A stretch of 38,511 nucleotides of DNA from Microbacterium resistens NBRC 103078 (GTDB lineage Bacteria > Actinomycetota > Actinomycetes > Actinomycetales > Microbacteriaceae). The position numbers and the translations under genes are program-made. This document shows, in pieces, positions 22,856-31,020 of the stretch; position 1 is the stretch's first letter; every line of letters begins with the position of its first letter. The notes below the pieces were generated by a model. It did no database searches. It was not told the origin of the DNA and was given only the letters and a program-made list of their open reading frames with translations. The stretch covers positions 1-38,511 of the forward strand of contig NZ_BCRA01000048.1 of NCBI RefSeq assembly GCF_001552355.1. Direction: 5' to 3'.

Positions 22856-23959
22856 GTGTCGTCCCACACCTATGCCGCGGCCGGCGTCGACACGGCCGCC
22901 GGCGATCGCGCCGTCGAGCTCATGAAGTCCGCCGTCCGTGCCACGCACGGTCCCGAGGTCCTCGGAGGCGTCGGCGGATTCGCCGGCATGTTCGACGCCT
23001 CGGCGCTGCTCGGCTACACCCGTCCGCTGCTCGCGTCGAGCACCGACGGCGTCGGCACGAAGGTGGCGATCGCGCAGGCCATCGACAAGCACGACACCAT
23101 CGGCCACGACCTCGTCGGCATGGTGGTCGACGACATCGTGGTCGTCGGCGCGAAGCCCCTGTTCATGACCGACTACATCGCCTGCGGCAAGGTCTTCCCC
23201 GAGCGGATCGCCGACATCGTCCGCGGCATCGCCGAGGCGTGCACGCTGACCGGCACGGCGCTCGTGGGCGGCGAGACGGCGGAGCACCCGGGCCTTCTCG
23301 GGATCAACGACTACGACGTGGCCGGTGCGGCGACGGGCGTCGTCGAGGCGGATCGCCTGCTCGGCGCCGAGCGCGTCCAGGACGGCGACGCCGTCCTGGC
23401 CCTGGCGTCCAGCGGCCTGCACTCCAACGGCTACTCGCTCGTGCGCCACATCATCGCGAACGCGGGGATCTCGTACGGCGACAACGCCGCGGACCTCGGC
23501 GCGACGTGGGGCGAGGCCCTGCTGACCCCCACGCGCCTGTACACGACGCCGCTGCTCGGGATCGCGGAGACGTATGGCGACCGGCTGCACGCTCTCAGCC
23601 ACGTCACCGGCGGCGGCATCGCGGCGAACCTCGCCCGCGTCCTCCCGCAGGGCAGCTGGGCCGAGGTGGATCGCTCCACGTGGTCTCCTGCTCCGGTCTT
23701 CCGGGTGCTCGGCGACATCGCCGGCACGACGCTGGAGTCCAGCGAGGGCACCTGGAACCTGGGGATCGGGTTCCTCGCGGTGGTCGACCAGACCGCCGCC
23801 GGCGACATCGCCGCCGCGCTGACGGCGGACGGCATCGACACCTGGCAGGTCGCGACGGTGCGCACCGGCGCCCGTCCGGACGGCGAGTTCGAACAGGGGG
23901 CGAAGGGCGTGGACGGCGGAGCCGTGCGCCTGGTCGGCACCTATCGAGAAGGCGAGTGA
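22856..23959 (+). CDS. purM: Phosphoribosylformylglycinamidine cyclo-ligase (AIR synthase)
   Basis: A 367-residue enzyme closing the imidazole ring in purine synthesis. Family landmarks are SHTYAAAGVDTAAGDRAVEL at the start, LASSTDGVGTKVAIA, GHDLVGMVVDDIVVVGAKPL, ALVGGETAEHPGL, LASSGLHSNGYSLVR and HVTGGGIAANL. The start is GTG 22856, apparently leaderless (TAGGCT 6 nt upstream). It is followed after 10 nt by purF. This order, purM before purF, is worth noting because purF before purM is the more familiar order. Confidence 0.97.
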   Translation: MSSHTYAAAGVDTAAGDRAVELMKSAVRATHGPEVLGGVGGFAGMFDASALLGYTRPLLASSTDGVGTKVAIAQAIDKHDTIGHDLVGMVVDDIVVVGAKPLFMTDYIACGKVFPERIADIVRGIAEACTLTGTALVGGETAEHPGLLGINDYDVAGAATGVVEADRLLGAERVQDGDAVLALASSGLHSNGYSLVRHIIANAGISYGDNAADLGATWGEALLTPTRLYTTPLLGIAETYGDRLHALSHVTGGGIAANLARVLPQGSWAEVDRSTWSPAPVFRVLGDIAGTTLESSEGTWNLGIGFLAVVDQTAAGDIAAALTADGIDTWQVATVRTGARPDGEFEQGAKGVDGGAVRLVGTYREGE

Positions 23960-23969
23960 AACCACCCCT

Positions 23970-25448
23970 ATGTGCGGCATCGTCGGAATGGTCGGGTCCG
24001 GCCCGGTCAACCAGGACATCTACGACGCGCTCCTGCTGCTCCAGCATCGAGGACAGGATGCGACCGGCATCGCCACGGCGGAGCCGAGCGGCGTCATGCA
24101 CATGGCCAAGGCGTCCGGCATGGTCCGGGAGGCCTTCCGCACGAGGGACATGCGCTCCCTGCTCGGAAGCGTCGGCCTCGGCCACGTCCGCTACGCCACC
24201 AAGGGCACGGCCTCCAGCGAGGAGGAGGCCCAGCCGTTCTACGTGAACGCGCCGTACGGCATCATCCTCATCCACAACGGCAACCTCACCAACACGCGCG
24301 AGCTCACCGCCGACATGGAACAGCGCGACCGGCGCCACCTCAACTCCTCCAGCGACACGGAGCTGCTGCTCAACGTCCTCGCCAATGAGCTGCAGACGAC
24401 GACCTCTTCGGAGGACCTGGATCCGGAGCGGATCTTCGAGGCGGTGTCCCGCACGCACGACCGGATCGAGGGCGCGTATGCCGTGATCGCGATCATCGCC
24501 GGCTACGGCCTGCTCGCGTTCCGCGACCCGTTCGGCATCCGGCCTCTGATCCTGGGCCGTCGCCCCGCGTCGGGCGACGCGCAGGCGGGAAGCCCGGAGC
24601 ACGAGTGGGTGGTCGCCAGCGAGTCGCTGGTCCTCGAGAACGCCGACTACGAGGTGGTGCGCGAGGTCGCCCCGGGCGAGGCCGTGTTCATCACGAACGA
24701 CGGCGAGCTGTTCACGCGCCAGTGCGCCCGGGAGACGCGGCTCACCCCCTGTGCGTTCGAGTACGTCTACCTCGCCCGCCCCGACTCCGTGATGAACGGC
24801 GTCTCGGTCTACGAGTCGCGGCTGCGGATGGGAGAGCGTCTGGCGGACACGATCGCCAAGCACGTGCCGCTGGACCAGATCGACGTCGTCATGCCGATCC
24901 CGGACTCGTCCCGGCCGGCCGCGATGGAGGTGGCCCGCAAGCTCGGGATCGAGTACCGCGAGGGGTTCTACAAGAACCGCTACGTCGGGCGGACGTTCAT
25001 CATGCCGGGGCAGGCGGTGCGCAAGAAGAGTGTGCGGCAGAAGCTGAACGCGATGTCGACGGAGTTCCGCGGCAAGAACGTCCTGCTCATCGACGACTCG
25101 ATCGTGCGCGGCACCACCAGCCAGCAGATCATCCAGATGGCGAGGGACGCGGGGGCGAAGTCGGTGATCTTCGCCTCGGCGGCTCCGCCGATCCGCCACC
25201 CGCACGTGTACGGCATCAACATGCCCTCCAAGCACGAGCTCGTCGCGTACGGGCGCACGATCCCGGAGATCGCGGAGGTGCTCGGCGCCGACCGCATGGT
25301 CTATCAGGAGGTCGAGGACCTCAAGGCCGCCATCATCGAGGGCTCCGACCTCGAGGATCTGGACATGAGCCCCTTCGATGGGCGCTACGTGACCGGGACG
25401 GTGACGGAGGAGTACCTCGCCTGGCTCGAGGGGTCGCAGACCTCGTGA
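23970..25448 (+). CDS. purF: Amidophosphoribosyltransferase
   Basis: A 492-residue enzyme that transfers glutamine ammonia to PRPP, the first committed step of purine synthesis. The N-terminal MCGIVGMVG places the glutaminase nucleophile at C2 with no propeptide. GHVRYATKGTASSEEEAQPF and IHNGNLTNTREL belong to the glutaminase domain; VLLIDDSIVRGTTS (about 371-384) is the PRPP loop. The C-terminal region reads FASAAPPIRHPHVYGINMPS and lacks the cysteines that ligate the iron-sulfur cluster in Bacillus-type enzymes, so this looks cluster-free, like E. coli PurF. It is 10 nt downstream of purM and 10 nt upstream of an MFS gene, so the three are probably co-transcribed. Confidence 0.97.
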   Translation: MCGIVGMVGSGPVNQDIYDALLLLQHRGQDATGIATAEPSGVMHMAKASGMVREAFRTRDMRSLLGSVGLGHVRYATKGTASSEEEAQPFYVNAPYGIILIHNGNLTNTRELTADMEQRDRRHLNSSSDTELLLNVLANELQTTTSSEDLDPERIFEAVSRTHDRIEGAYAVIAIIAGYGLLAFRDPFGIRPLILGRRPASGDAQAGSPEHEWVVASESLVLENADYEVVREVAPGEAVFITNDGELFTRQCARETRLTPCAFEYVYLARPDSVMNGVSVYESRLRMGERLADTIAKHVPLDQIDVVMPIPDSSRPAAMEVARKLGIEYREGFYKNRYVGRTFIMPGQAVRKKSVRQKLNAMSTEFRGKNVLLIDDSIVRGTTSQQIIQMARDAGAKSVIFASAAPPIRHPHVYGINMPSKHELVAYGRTIPEIAEVLGADRMVYQEVEDLKAAIIEGSDLEDLDMSPFDGRYVTGTVTEEYLAWLEGSQTS

Positions 25449-25458
25449 GGGGCGCTCG

Positions 25459-26796
25459 GTGAGCGGCGCCCAGGTGCGCGGGGGGCGCGTGCTGGCGCTC
25501 CTCGGGATCGTGCTGTGCGCGTTCTCGCTGCGCTCCGCCGTGGCGTCCCTGTCGCCGGTGGTGGATCACATCGCCGTGGACTTCCCCCTGTCCTCGGCCG
25601 TCGTGGGCCTCATCGGCACGGCACCGCCGATCTGCTTCGCGGTCTTCGGCCTGCTGACCCCGCTGTTCGAGCGCAGGCTCGGGCTGGAGCGGGTGGCCGT
25701 GATCGCGCTGATCGCCATCACGGCGGGGCTGATCCTGCGCGGCTTCGCCGTCGACTCGATCACGCTGCTGCTGGCCACCGCCCTGGTGTTCGCCGGCGTC
25801 GGCATGGGCAACATCCTCCTGCCGCCCCTGGTGAAGAAGTACTTCCCCGACCGGCTGGGCGCCATGATGACCGTCTACACGACGGCGATGGCGTTCTCGA
25901 CCTTCCTTCCTCCGCTCGTGGCCGTGCCGGTCGCGGATGCCGCGGGCTGGCGGTTCTCCCTCGCGCTGTGGGCGGCGTTCGCGGTCACGGGGCTCATCCC
26001 GTGGCTGCTGCTGATCCTCCGTGAGCGCGCGGTCGGGCGGGTCGAGGCCGCCGCCCCTCCGGCGCCGGCGAAGCGCGCGGACGACGAGCGCTTCCTCGCC
26101 GAGATCGAGGACGAGCAGGCGGAGCTGGACCCGGCGGTGGTGGGCACCGGCCCGATCGTCGTGGTCCCGGCGAGCTCACGCATCTTCGCGCGGGTCGCGG
26201 GCGTGCCGCTGTCCTGGGCGATCGCCCTCGTGTTCGGGACGTCGTCGACGATGGCGTACGTCGCGTTCGCGTGGCTTCCGACCATCGTGATCGACCAGGC
26301 CGGGGTGAGCCCGGCGACGGCGGGCCTGCTGCTGTCGTTCTTCGCGTTCATCGGACTTCCCGGTTCCCTGATCGTGCCGGTGCTGATCGTCCGCCTGCAG
26401 GCGACCCTGCCGCTGTATCTGTTCGGGGTGCTCGGCGGCTTCGTCGGGCTCATGGGGCTGCTGTTCGCGCCGTCGCCGACGCTCGTGTGGCTGTGGGTGG
26501 GTCTGTACGGCCTGGTCGGCATGCTCTTCCCCCTCGCGCTCGTGCTGATCAGCATCCGGGCGAGGACCCCCGCGAGCGCCGTCGCGCTCAGCGGGTTCGC
26601 GCAGAGCGCGGGCTACACGCTGGCGGCGATCTTCCCCCTTCTCATCGGCATGCTGCACGACACCACGGGCGGGTGGCAGGTGCCCCTGATCGTCGTGGCG
26701 TCCATGCTCGTCGTCTCGGTGCCCGCGGGCATCTACGTCAGCCGCCGCCGCACGGTGGAGGACGACTGGGAGCGTCGGCACGCCCGCCAGTGGTGA
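25459..26796 (+). CDS. MFS transporter, CynX/NimT-like
   Basis: A 445-residue permease with about 12 membrane segments. The start (VLALLGIVLCAFSLRSAVAS, LSPVVDHIAVDFPLSSAVVG) resembles the CynX/NimT branch (cyanate and 2-nitroimidazole transporter relatives). The central loop is unusually long and acidic (about 195-235, with DDERFLAEIEDEQAELDP), between segments 6 and 7. Start: GTG 25459, 10 nt after purF. Its place at the end of the purM-purF operon suggests it may move a purine-related compound, though co-transcription alone does not show this. Confidence 0.88.
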   Translation: MSGAQVRGGRVLALLGIVLCAFSLRSAVASLSPVVDHIAVDFPLSSAVVGLIGTAPPICFAVFGLLTPLFERRLGLERVAVIALIAITAGLILRGFAVDSITLLLATALVFAGVGMGNILLPPLVKKYFPDRLGAMMTVYTTAMAFSTFLPPLVAVPVADAAGWRFSLALWAAFAVTGLIPWLLLILRERAVGRVEAAAPPAPAKRADDERFLAEIEDEQAELDPAVVGTGPIVVVPASSRIFARVAGVPLSWAIALVFGTSSTMAYVAFAWLPTIVIDQAGVSPATAGLLLSFFAFIGLPGSLIVPVLIVRLQATLPLYLFGVLGGFVGLMGLLFAPSPTLVWLWVGLYGLVGMLFPLALVLISIRARTPASAVALSGFAQSAGYTLAAIFPLLIGMLHDTTGGWQVPLIVVASMLVVSVPAGIYVSRRRTVEDDWERRHARQW

Positions 26797-26906
26797 GGCC
26801 CTGTCTGTCGGTATTTCGGCGGGGGTGCCGTAGACCTGTGCGTTCGGGCCCTCTAGCCTCGGTCCAGGACGACGCGCCGCGTCGGACCGGGCGAGCAAGG
26901 GGGGCA

Positions 26907-27239
26907 ATGGTGAACGCGGCGGATCGGTTCATCGCACGGCGGGGGCTGGAGACGGACGACGGATCGTTGGCGGTGGAGTTCTGGTTCGTGGACGACGATT
27001 TCGAAGCGTCCGCAGCGTATCGCCTCGTGCGCGCGGACGGCACCGTGCTCCAGGAGATGACGTTCCACGGCGTCGACGACGTCCAGGCACTCCTGTTCGC
27101 TCTTGCCGGTGCCGGAGATTATCTTCACCGGTTCGTCCCGTCGGCGTCCTGGATCGACGGCGATGGCCCGCGGCTGATGCGGACGGTCCCGAAGGAATCG
27201 CGCACGGGCTCGGCGATCTGGCAGGCGGCGACCGACTGA
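26907..27239 (+). CDS. Small hypothetical protein
   Basis: A 110-residue soluble protein starting at ATG 26907, after a G-rich AAGGGGGG ribosome site. It contains a short beta-like pattern (SLAVEFWFVDDDFEASAAYR, DGTVLQEMTFHGVDDVQALL) and ends KESRTGSAIWQAATD. The DGxxxQEMTFHGVDDVQALL segment is reminiscent of small actinobacterial DUF6968-type proteins, but that identification is tentative. The frame is open far upstream, but only from 26907 does it lack overlap with the MFS gene. Function unknown. Confidence 0.65.
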   Translation: MVNAADRFIARRGLETDDGSLAVEFWFVDDDFEASAAYRLVRADGTVLQEMTFHGVDDVQALLFALAGAGDYLHRFVPSASWIDGDGPRLMRTVPKESRTGSAIWQAATD

Positions 27240-27289
27240 GCCGTGTCCCCGCCGCTCCGCGTGCCGCGCGCCCTCGTGCCAATGCGTCG

Positions 27290-27420
27290 GAACAGGCAGA
27301 CGCGCGAGAACAGGCAGACGCGAGAACAGGCAGACGCGAGAACAGGCAGACGCGCGAGAACAGGCAGATCTGCGGTGAGTGTGCCTGATGTCGCGTGATC
27401 GCCTGATGTGGCGAGCGCGA
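27290..27420. repeat. GAACAGGCAGACGCG tandem repeat plus CAGGCAGATCTGC module
   Basis: Four copies of GAACAGGCAGACGCG(CG)A (16 or 18 nt) run from 27290 to 27357, then a diverged fifth unit leads into CAGGCAGATCTGCGG and GTGCCTGATGTCGCGTG. The latter half aligns with the 49-nt module at 21867-21915. The tandem units are the reverse complement of the CCTGTTCTCGCG sequence at 21893-21905. It lies between convergent genes, in the 248-nt gap 27240-27487. Confidence 0.8.
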
Positions 27421-27487
27421 ACGCGGGCGACGGGAGTGAGGCGAGGGGCGCGGGGAGAGGGGAGCGGAGTCAGCCCACGGGCGCGGA

Positions 27488-28342
27488 TCAGGCGAGGAGG
27501 ACCTCGTCGCCGACGCGGATCACGCCGCTGACCGGGGAGTCCGCGCTGCCGGCGTCGCCGACGCGGCCGCTGCTGTCGCCGACGGGGAGCAGCATGCGGC
27601 CGAGCGTCGGCTCGGGCTGATCGAACGCCGTCGTCAGGGTCGTCAGCACCTTCGCGTCCCGGATGCCCGTGTCGGGGTTCGCGTGGGTCGCGAGGCATCG
27701 GGCGAGCGTGCCCTCCAGCGTGAACGTGACCTCGCCGATCCGCAGGCGCCCCTGCCACTCAAGCTCGTCCCAGGCGCCGACGCCCTCGATCACGACGTTC
27801 GAGCGGAAGCGCCGGTCGTCGACCTCCTGGCCGAGCGCTCCGCCGAGCGCCGCGACGCTCTCCCTGCTGTGCAGCGTCACGTACCCACGGGCCTGGTCCT
27901 GGAAGCGCGAGGCGATGCCGTCGCCGAGGAGGGAGAGCGGGAGGCGGCCGGGACGCTGCAGGCGCCTGCCCTCCGGTGACGCCAGGACGTAGTCGGTGAC
28001 CGCGGACTCGATCTCGGCGCGGCCGGCGTCATCCAGCCCGGCGTCGACGAGCACGGCGTCGTCCCGGCTGATGCGGACGCGGAGCGCCTCGTCGTCGTAG
28101 TCGAGCCGGAGCGCGGCGAGGGAGGGGAACTCCTGCAGCGCCAGGCCCTTGGACTTCGCCCACCGGTCGAGGCCGTCCCGGTCCTCCGGCTGCGTCGCGT
28201 CCGCGAAGCGGAACGCCAGAACCCGGTCGCCTGCGATCCGGCCGTCGGCCTGGACCGTCAGGGAGTCGCACGACTGCGGAGTGAAGCTCTTGACGGGATG
28301 GCGATACAGGGCGACGACGCGAGCGGGGGCGCGGTGGGGCAT
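27488..28342 (-). CDS. MOSC domain protein
   Basis: A 284-residue protein with an N-terminal MOSC beta-barrel part (VVALYRHPVKSFTPQSCDSL, GDRVLAFRFAD) and a C-terminal MOSC domain (YVTLHSRESVAALGGALG, DDRRFRSNVVIEG, TLARCLATHANPDTG). The conserved cysteine in the LARCLATH segment (C216) is present, the residue thought to bind sulfur or the molybdenum cofactor in MOSC proteins such as YiiM and mARC. The start is placed at ATG 28342 because GGGAGG lies 9 nt upstream; ATG 28351 would leave no spacing. It is convergent with the small hypothetical gene and shares its strand with DUF3073. Confidence 0.85.
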   Translation of the reverse strand: MPHRAPARVVALYRHPVKSFTPQSCDSLTVQADGRIAGDRVLAFRFADATQPEDRDGLDRWAKSKGLALQEFPSLAALRLDYDDEALRVRISRDDAVLVDAGLDDAGRAEIESAVTDYVLASPEGRRLQRPGRLPLSLLGDGIASRFQDQARGYVTLHSRESVAALGGALGQEVDDRRFRSNVVIEGVGAWDELEWQGRLRIGEVTFTLEGTLARCLATHANPDTGIRDAKVLTTLTTAFDQPEPTLGRMLLPVGDSSGRVGDAGSADSPVSGVIRVGDEVLLA

Positions 28343-28410
28343 GTCGTCCATCCTCCCAGGCGCCGGGCGGCGCCGAGGACGAGGGGCGCTCTGTCCCGGA
28401 CAACGAGGAA

Positions 28411-28448
28411 GCCCTGACCGGTGAGCGCTGCGGCTCGCCGGTCAGGGC
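28411..28448 (-). terminator. 16-bp hairpin after DUF3073
   Basis: Arms GCCCTGACCGGTGAGC (28411-28426) and GCTCGCCGGTCAGGGC (28433-28448) pair over 16 bp with one non-Watson-Crick position and a 6-nt loop. The hairpin is 17 nt past the DUF3073 stop and before the MOSC gene, so it should end the DUF3073 transcript. Confidence 0.7.
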
Positions 28449-28464
28449 GACGGGTCGAGGGAGG

Positions 28465-28653
28465 TCACGCCCGCTCGAGCTCGTCCTCGTCTTCGTCCGC
28501 GTACTGGTCGGCCCACTTGTCGACGTAGGCGTCCTCGTCGCTCTGCGGGTGACCGAGCTCGCGCTCCAACGCGGCGTAGTTCACGTCCGGACTGTACGCC
28601 TTGAGTTCGCGGGCGATCTTCGTGTGTTTTGCCTTCTGACGGCCACGGCCCAT
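28465..28653 (-). CDS. DUF3073 family protein
   Basis: A 62-residue, highly charged protein: a basic start (MGRGRQKAKHTKIARELKAY) and an acidic end (DKWADQYADEDEDELERA). This is the recognised actinobacterial DUF3073 family, whose gene typically lies close to purM or purF; here purF is 3 kb away. The function is unknown. Upstream, AAGGGGG is the likely ribosome site, and TACAGT (28669-28674, reverse strand) inside the palindrome CTTAC-T-GTAAG (28666-28676) is a possible -10 box. Confidence 0.9.
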   Translation of the reverse strand: MGRGRQKAKHTKIARELKAYSPDVNYAALERELGHPQSDEDAYVDKWADQYADEDEDELERA

Positions 28654-28802
28654 GCGCGAGACCCCCTTACTGTAAGCAGCGGGCGGAACGGGGCCCGATG
28701 TTTATTCACGGCACCGGCTCGCGGCCGGTAAGAGTAGCATTCAGGATAGCACGGAGGCCAGGGCCCCCGGCCTCGATCGCGCCAGCGAAGGGAAGTGATG
28801 AC

Positions 28803-29345
28803 GTGTCCGACACCGCCCCCACCCCCAACGAGGACGACCTCCAGAACCCCCGGCTGCACCACGCCGTGATCGTCGCGATGCAGCCCGATCAGCCGGCGCG
28901 CGTGCTGTCGGAGGGGATCCGTTACGCCCGTCTCCTCGACGTCCCGCTGGTCGTCGTGCACGTCGACGTCACGCGGTTCGTGACCTACGAGGATCCCGAC
29001 GGCTACGTCCACTCCGCCCCCATCGACATGAACATCGACGCGGGCGTCGCGGAGTTCGAGAGCGTCCGCGCCGCCGCCGAGGAGGCGCTCGCCGGCACCG
29101 GCCTCACCTGGACCGCCCGTCAGCTCGTGGGCGATCCCGCCCTGGCCATCAAGCAGCTCGCCGGCAAGCTCGACGCGCAGCTCATCGTGGTCGGGACGCG
29201 GCGTCGCGGACTCGGGGAGTCGATCCGCGAGTTCTTCACCGGATCCGTCGCCGCGCGGCTCTCGCATCGTCAGTCCCGCCCGATCCTCGTCGTGCCGCTG
29301 GAGGACCCCGTCCCGGACGACCAGAAGGAGATCTGGACGGAGTAG
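28803..29345 (+). CDS. Universal stress protein
   Basis: A 180-residue UspA-domain protein. It begins VSDTAPTPNEDD, then LHHAVIVAMQPDQPARVLSE as first strand and helix. The ATP-binding loop is visible in VVGTRRRGLGESIREFFTGS followed by VAARLSHRQSRPILVVPLED, fitting G-2x-G-9x-G(S/T). The N-terminal extension of about 15 residues is acidic. Start: GTG 28803 with GAAGGGAAG (28787-28795) 7 nt upstream. Such single-domain proteins help survival under starvation or oxidative stress; its exact role is unknown. Divergent from DUF3073. Confidence 0.9.
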   Translation: MSDTAPTPNEDDLQNPRLHHAVIVAMQPDQPARVLSEGIRYARLLDVPLVVVHVDVTRFVTYEDPDGYVHSAPIDMNIDAGVAEFESVRAAAEEALAGTGLTWTARQLVGDPALAIKQLAGKLDAQLIVVGTRRRGLGESIREFFTGSVAARLSHRQSRPILVVPLEDPVPDDQKEIWTE

Positions 29346-29364
29346 CGCGCGCCGGGTCGGCGAT

Positions 29365-29394
29365 TCGTCTCGCTGGCGCTCGCTCACCGACCGG
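29365..29394. repeat. Degenerate single arm of SEERSDETK-type repeat
   Basis: CGTCTCGCTGGCGCTCGCTC followed by ACCGACCGG matches the direct arm of the elements at 28-59 and 32746-32780 with a few changes. It lies at the convergent junction of the stress-protein and PadR genes and reaches into the last codons of the PadR gene. Confidence 0.65.
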
Positions 29395-30019
29395 GCGGGG
29401 GCGTGATGCCGATCGTCACCGCGCGGGCGGCGGCGTCGAGCGCCTCCTCGAGATCGGTGACGACCGATTCGGACAGCACTCCGCCGCGGGCCACATGCGT
29501 CCGCAGATCGGTGCGCACCCGTGCGCGGAAGGCGTTGATCGCGGCGTCGGCGCGGTGGAGCTGCTCCCGGCTGGTGAACCGGGCGTCGTCGGACGCGGAG
29601 CGCGGACGCGGGCGCGACGCCGAGGCGATGCGCTCGTCGTGGGCGGCGGAGGCGAGATCGGCCCGGAGGCTCTTCATGGCGTCCTGCACGCTCTGGCGCA
29701 CCTCGTTGGCGATCAGGCGCACCGAGTCCGCCAGCCCCGCCTCGATCCCGGCGATGTCGTCCTCCCGGGAGGCGAGCTCGGCGCGTCCGGCGTCGGTGAT
29801 CGCGTAGATCGAGGTGCGTCCGTCGACGGTCTTCGTCACCAGCCCCTCCTCTTCCAGTTTCGCGAGCCGGGGATAGATCGTGCCCGCGCTCGGGGTGTAC
29901 GTCCCGCCCGTGCGATCCGTGAGCGCCTGGATGATGCCGTAGCCGTGCTGCGGCGACTCCGCGAGCAGGGACAGCAGGTACAGGCGCAGGTCGCCGTGCG
30001 AGAAGACCGCGGGGCTCAC
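29384..30019 (-). CDS. PadR family transcriptional regulator (DUF4097 operon)
   Basis: A 211-residue regulator with the PadR winged helix (LRLYLLSLLAESPQHGYGII, TPSAGTIYPRLAKLEEEGLV) and a C-terminal helical region with long Arg/Ala-rich helices. It starts at GTG 30019, overlapping the DUF4097 stop by 4 nt (GTGA), so it is the second gene of that operon. The gene probably controls the promoter at 30887-30934, where two identical inverted half-sites are found. The last codons (GITPPPGR) lie in the degenerate repeat arm at 29365-29394. Confidence 0.88.
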   Translation of the reverse strand: MSPAVFSHGDLRLYLLSLLAESPQHGYGIIQALTDRTGGTYTPSAGTIYPRLAKLEEEGLVTKTVDGRTSIYAITDAGRAELASREDDIAGIEAGLADSVRLIANEVRQSVQDAMKSLRADLASAAHDERIASASRPRPRSASDDARFTSREQLHRADAAINAFRARVRTDLRTHVARGGVLSESVVTDLEEALDAAARAVTIGITPPPGR

Positions 30020-30867
30020 AGCAGGTCCTCCCCGTCGGCGGTGAAGGCGACCGGGTCCTCGGCGGCGCTGCGGCGCAGCACGGTCACGTCGCCGGAGACG
30101 GTGTTGGTGCGCAGGTCCACGAAGGATCCTGCGAGCTCGCCGGTGCGCCCCGTGTAGTTCGTGGGGCCGCTGGATCCGCGATCCACGCCGTCCACGAGCA
30201 GGCGTCCGCTCATCGAGCGCAGGACGTAGTTGGCGGCCAGGCCCTCGTCGAGGCGGATGGTCGCGTTGCCGGAGACGCTGTTCAGGTTCACCGTGTTCAC
30301 GGGGCCGGTCGCGTCGATGACCATCGCGCCGGACACCGTGTCGATGGTGGCCTTGCGCAGCGTACCGGTGAGCGCGATGTCGCCGGAGACGCTGTTGGCG
30401 TTGGCGGAGCCGGCCAGCCCGCGCACCTGCACGTCGCCGGAGACCGAGTTGATCGTGAGGTCGCCCGTGTGGGTGTCGACGATGATGTCGCCGGAGACGG
30501 TGTTCAGGCGCGCGTCCTTCTCGATGCCCGAGACGAGGGCGCCGGCGCTGACGACGCCGAGGGTGAGGGCGATGCCGCGGGGGACGGCCACGCTGACCTC
30601 CGCCTTGGGGCCGCCGGAGCCGAAGTTGCGGAACACCTCGAGGAAGTTGTCCCACCCCAGCTGGGGGTGGTCGATCTCCACCTCCGACCCGTCGGACTCG
30701 ATCCGCAGGTCCTTGGTCGTGACGCCGTGCACCTCGATGCGGATGCCCGGCTCGTCGTGGGCGATGACGTCGATCTGGCCGCCGACGAGGCCGATCTTCA
30801 GGCGGGCGGCGCTCTCGATGTCGATGACGCGCTCCTCACCGGGGGCGATGAGCCATTTCTCGGTCAT
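30016..30867 (-). CDS. DUF4097 beta-helix repeat protein
   Basis: A 283-residue protein with a beta-helix of short repeats. The recurring motif is (N/D)(T/S)VSGD: TVSGDI, SVSGDV, SVSGDI, TVSGAM, SVSGNA, SMSGRL and TVSGDV are seen at intervals of roughly 18-25 residues between about 110 and 270. No signal peptide or membrane segment is apparent, so it is probably cytoplasmic. ATG 30867 follows AGGAG. The protein is of the DUF4097 type often found beside a PadR gene, and is thought to be linked to envelope stress or as a partner of the regulator; its molecular role is unknown. Confidence 0.85.
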   Translation of the reverse strand: MTEKWLIAPGEERVIDIESAARLKIGLVGGQIDVIAHDEPGIRIEVHGVTTKDLRIESDGSEVEIDHPQLGWDNFLEVFRNFGSGGPKAEVSVAVPRGIALTLGVVSAGALVSGIEKDARLNTVSGDIIVDTHTGDLTINSVSGDVQVRGLAGSANANSVSGDIALTGTLRKATIDTVSGAMVIDATGPVNTVNLNSVSGNATIRLDEGLAANYVLRSMSGRLLVDGVDRGSSGPTNYTGRTGELAGSFVDLRTNTVSGDVTVLRRSAAEDPVAFTADGEDLL

Positions 30868-30886
30868 GGGGTTCTCCTGTCGTGGC

Positions 30887-30934
30887 GATCGAGATATATC
30901 GTGTCCGATGAGCGTAACACGATATATCTCGATC
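30887..30934. promoter_or_regulatory. Perfect 18-bp inverted repeat, PadR operator
   Basis: GATCGAGATATATCGTGT (30887-30904) and ACACGATATATCTCGATC (30917-30934) are perfect reverse complements 12 nt apart. Each arm also holds the palindrome GATATATC. The site is just upstream of the DUF4097 start (20 nt) and should bind the PadR product as two dimers. Confidence 0.8.
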
Positions 30935-30961
30935 TTGTCAAGAGGGTGCGCGGAGCCGGGC

Positions 30962-30992
30962 TTGACATTGACGCTACGTCAACTTTTACCGT
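30962..30992 (+). promoter_or_regulatory. MerR-type promoter of the tipA-like gene
   Basis: TTGACA (30962-30967) and TACCGT (30987-30992) are separated by 19 nt, the long spacer typical of MerR-activated promoters. Within the spacer, TTGACG-CTA-CGTCAA (30968-30982) is a perfect dyad where the regulator would bind and twist the DNA. It suggests autoactivation. Confidence 0.8.
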
Positions 30993-31020
30993 GGAGACAT
31001 CGACACGGGAAGGAGACGAG

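Noticed and set aside
27290..27357. Possible CRISPR array
   Set aside because: Units of 16-18 nt abut directly without spacers; it is a simple tandem repeat.
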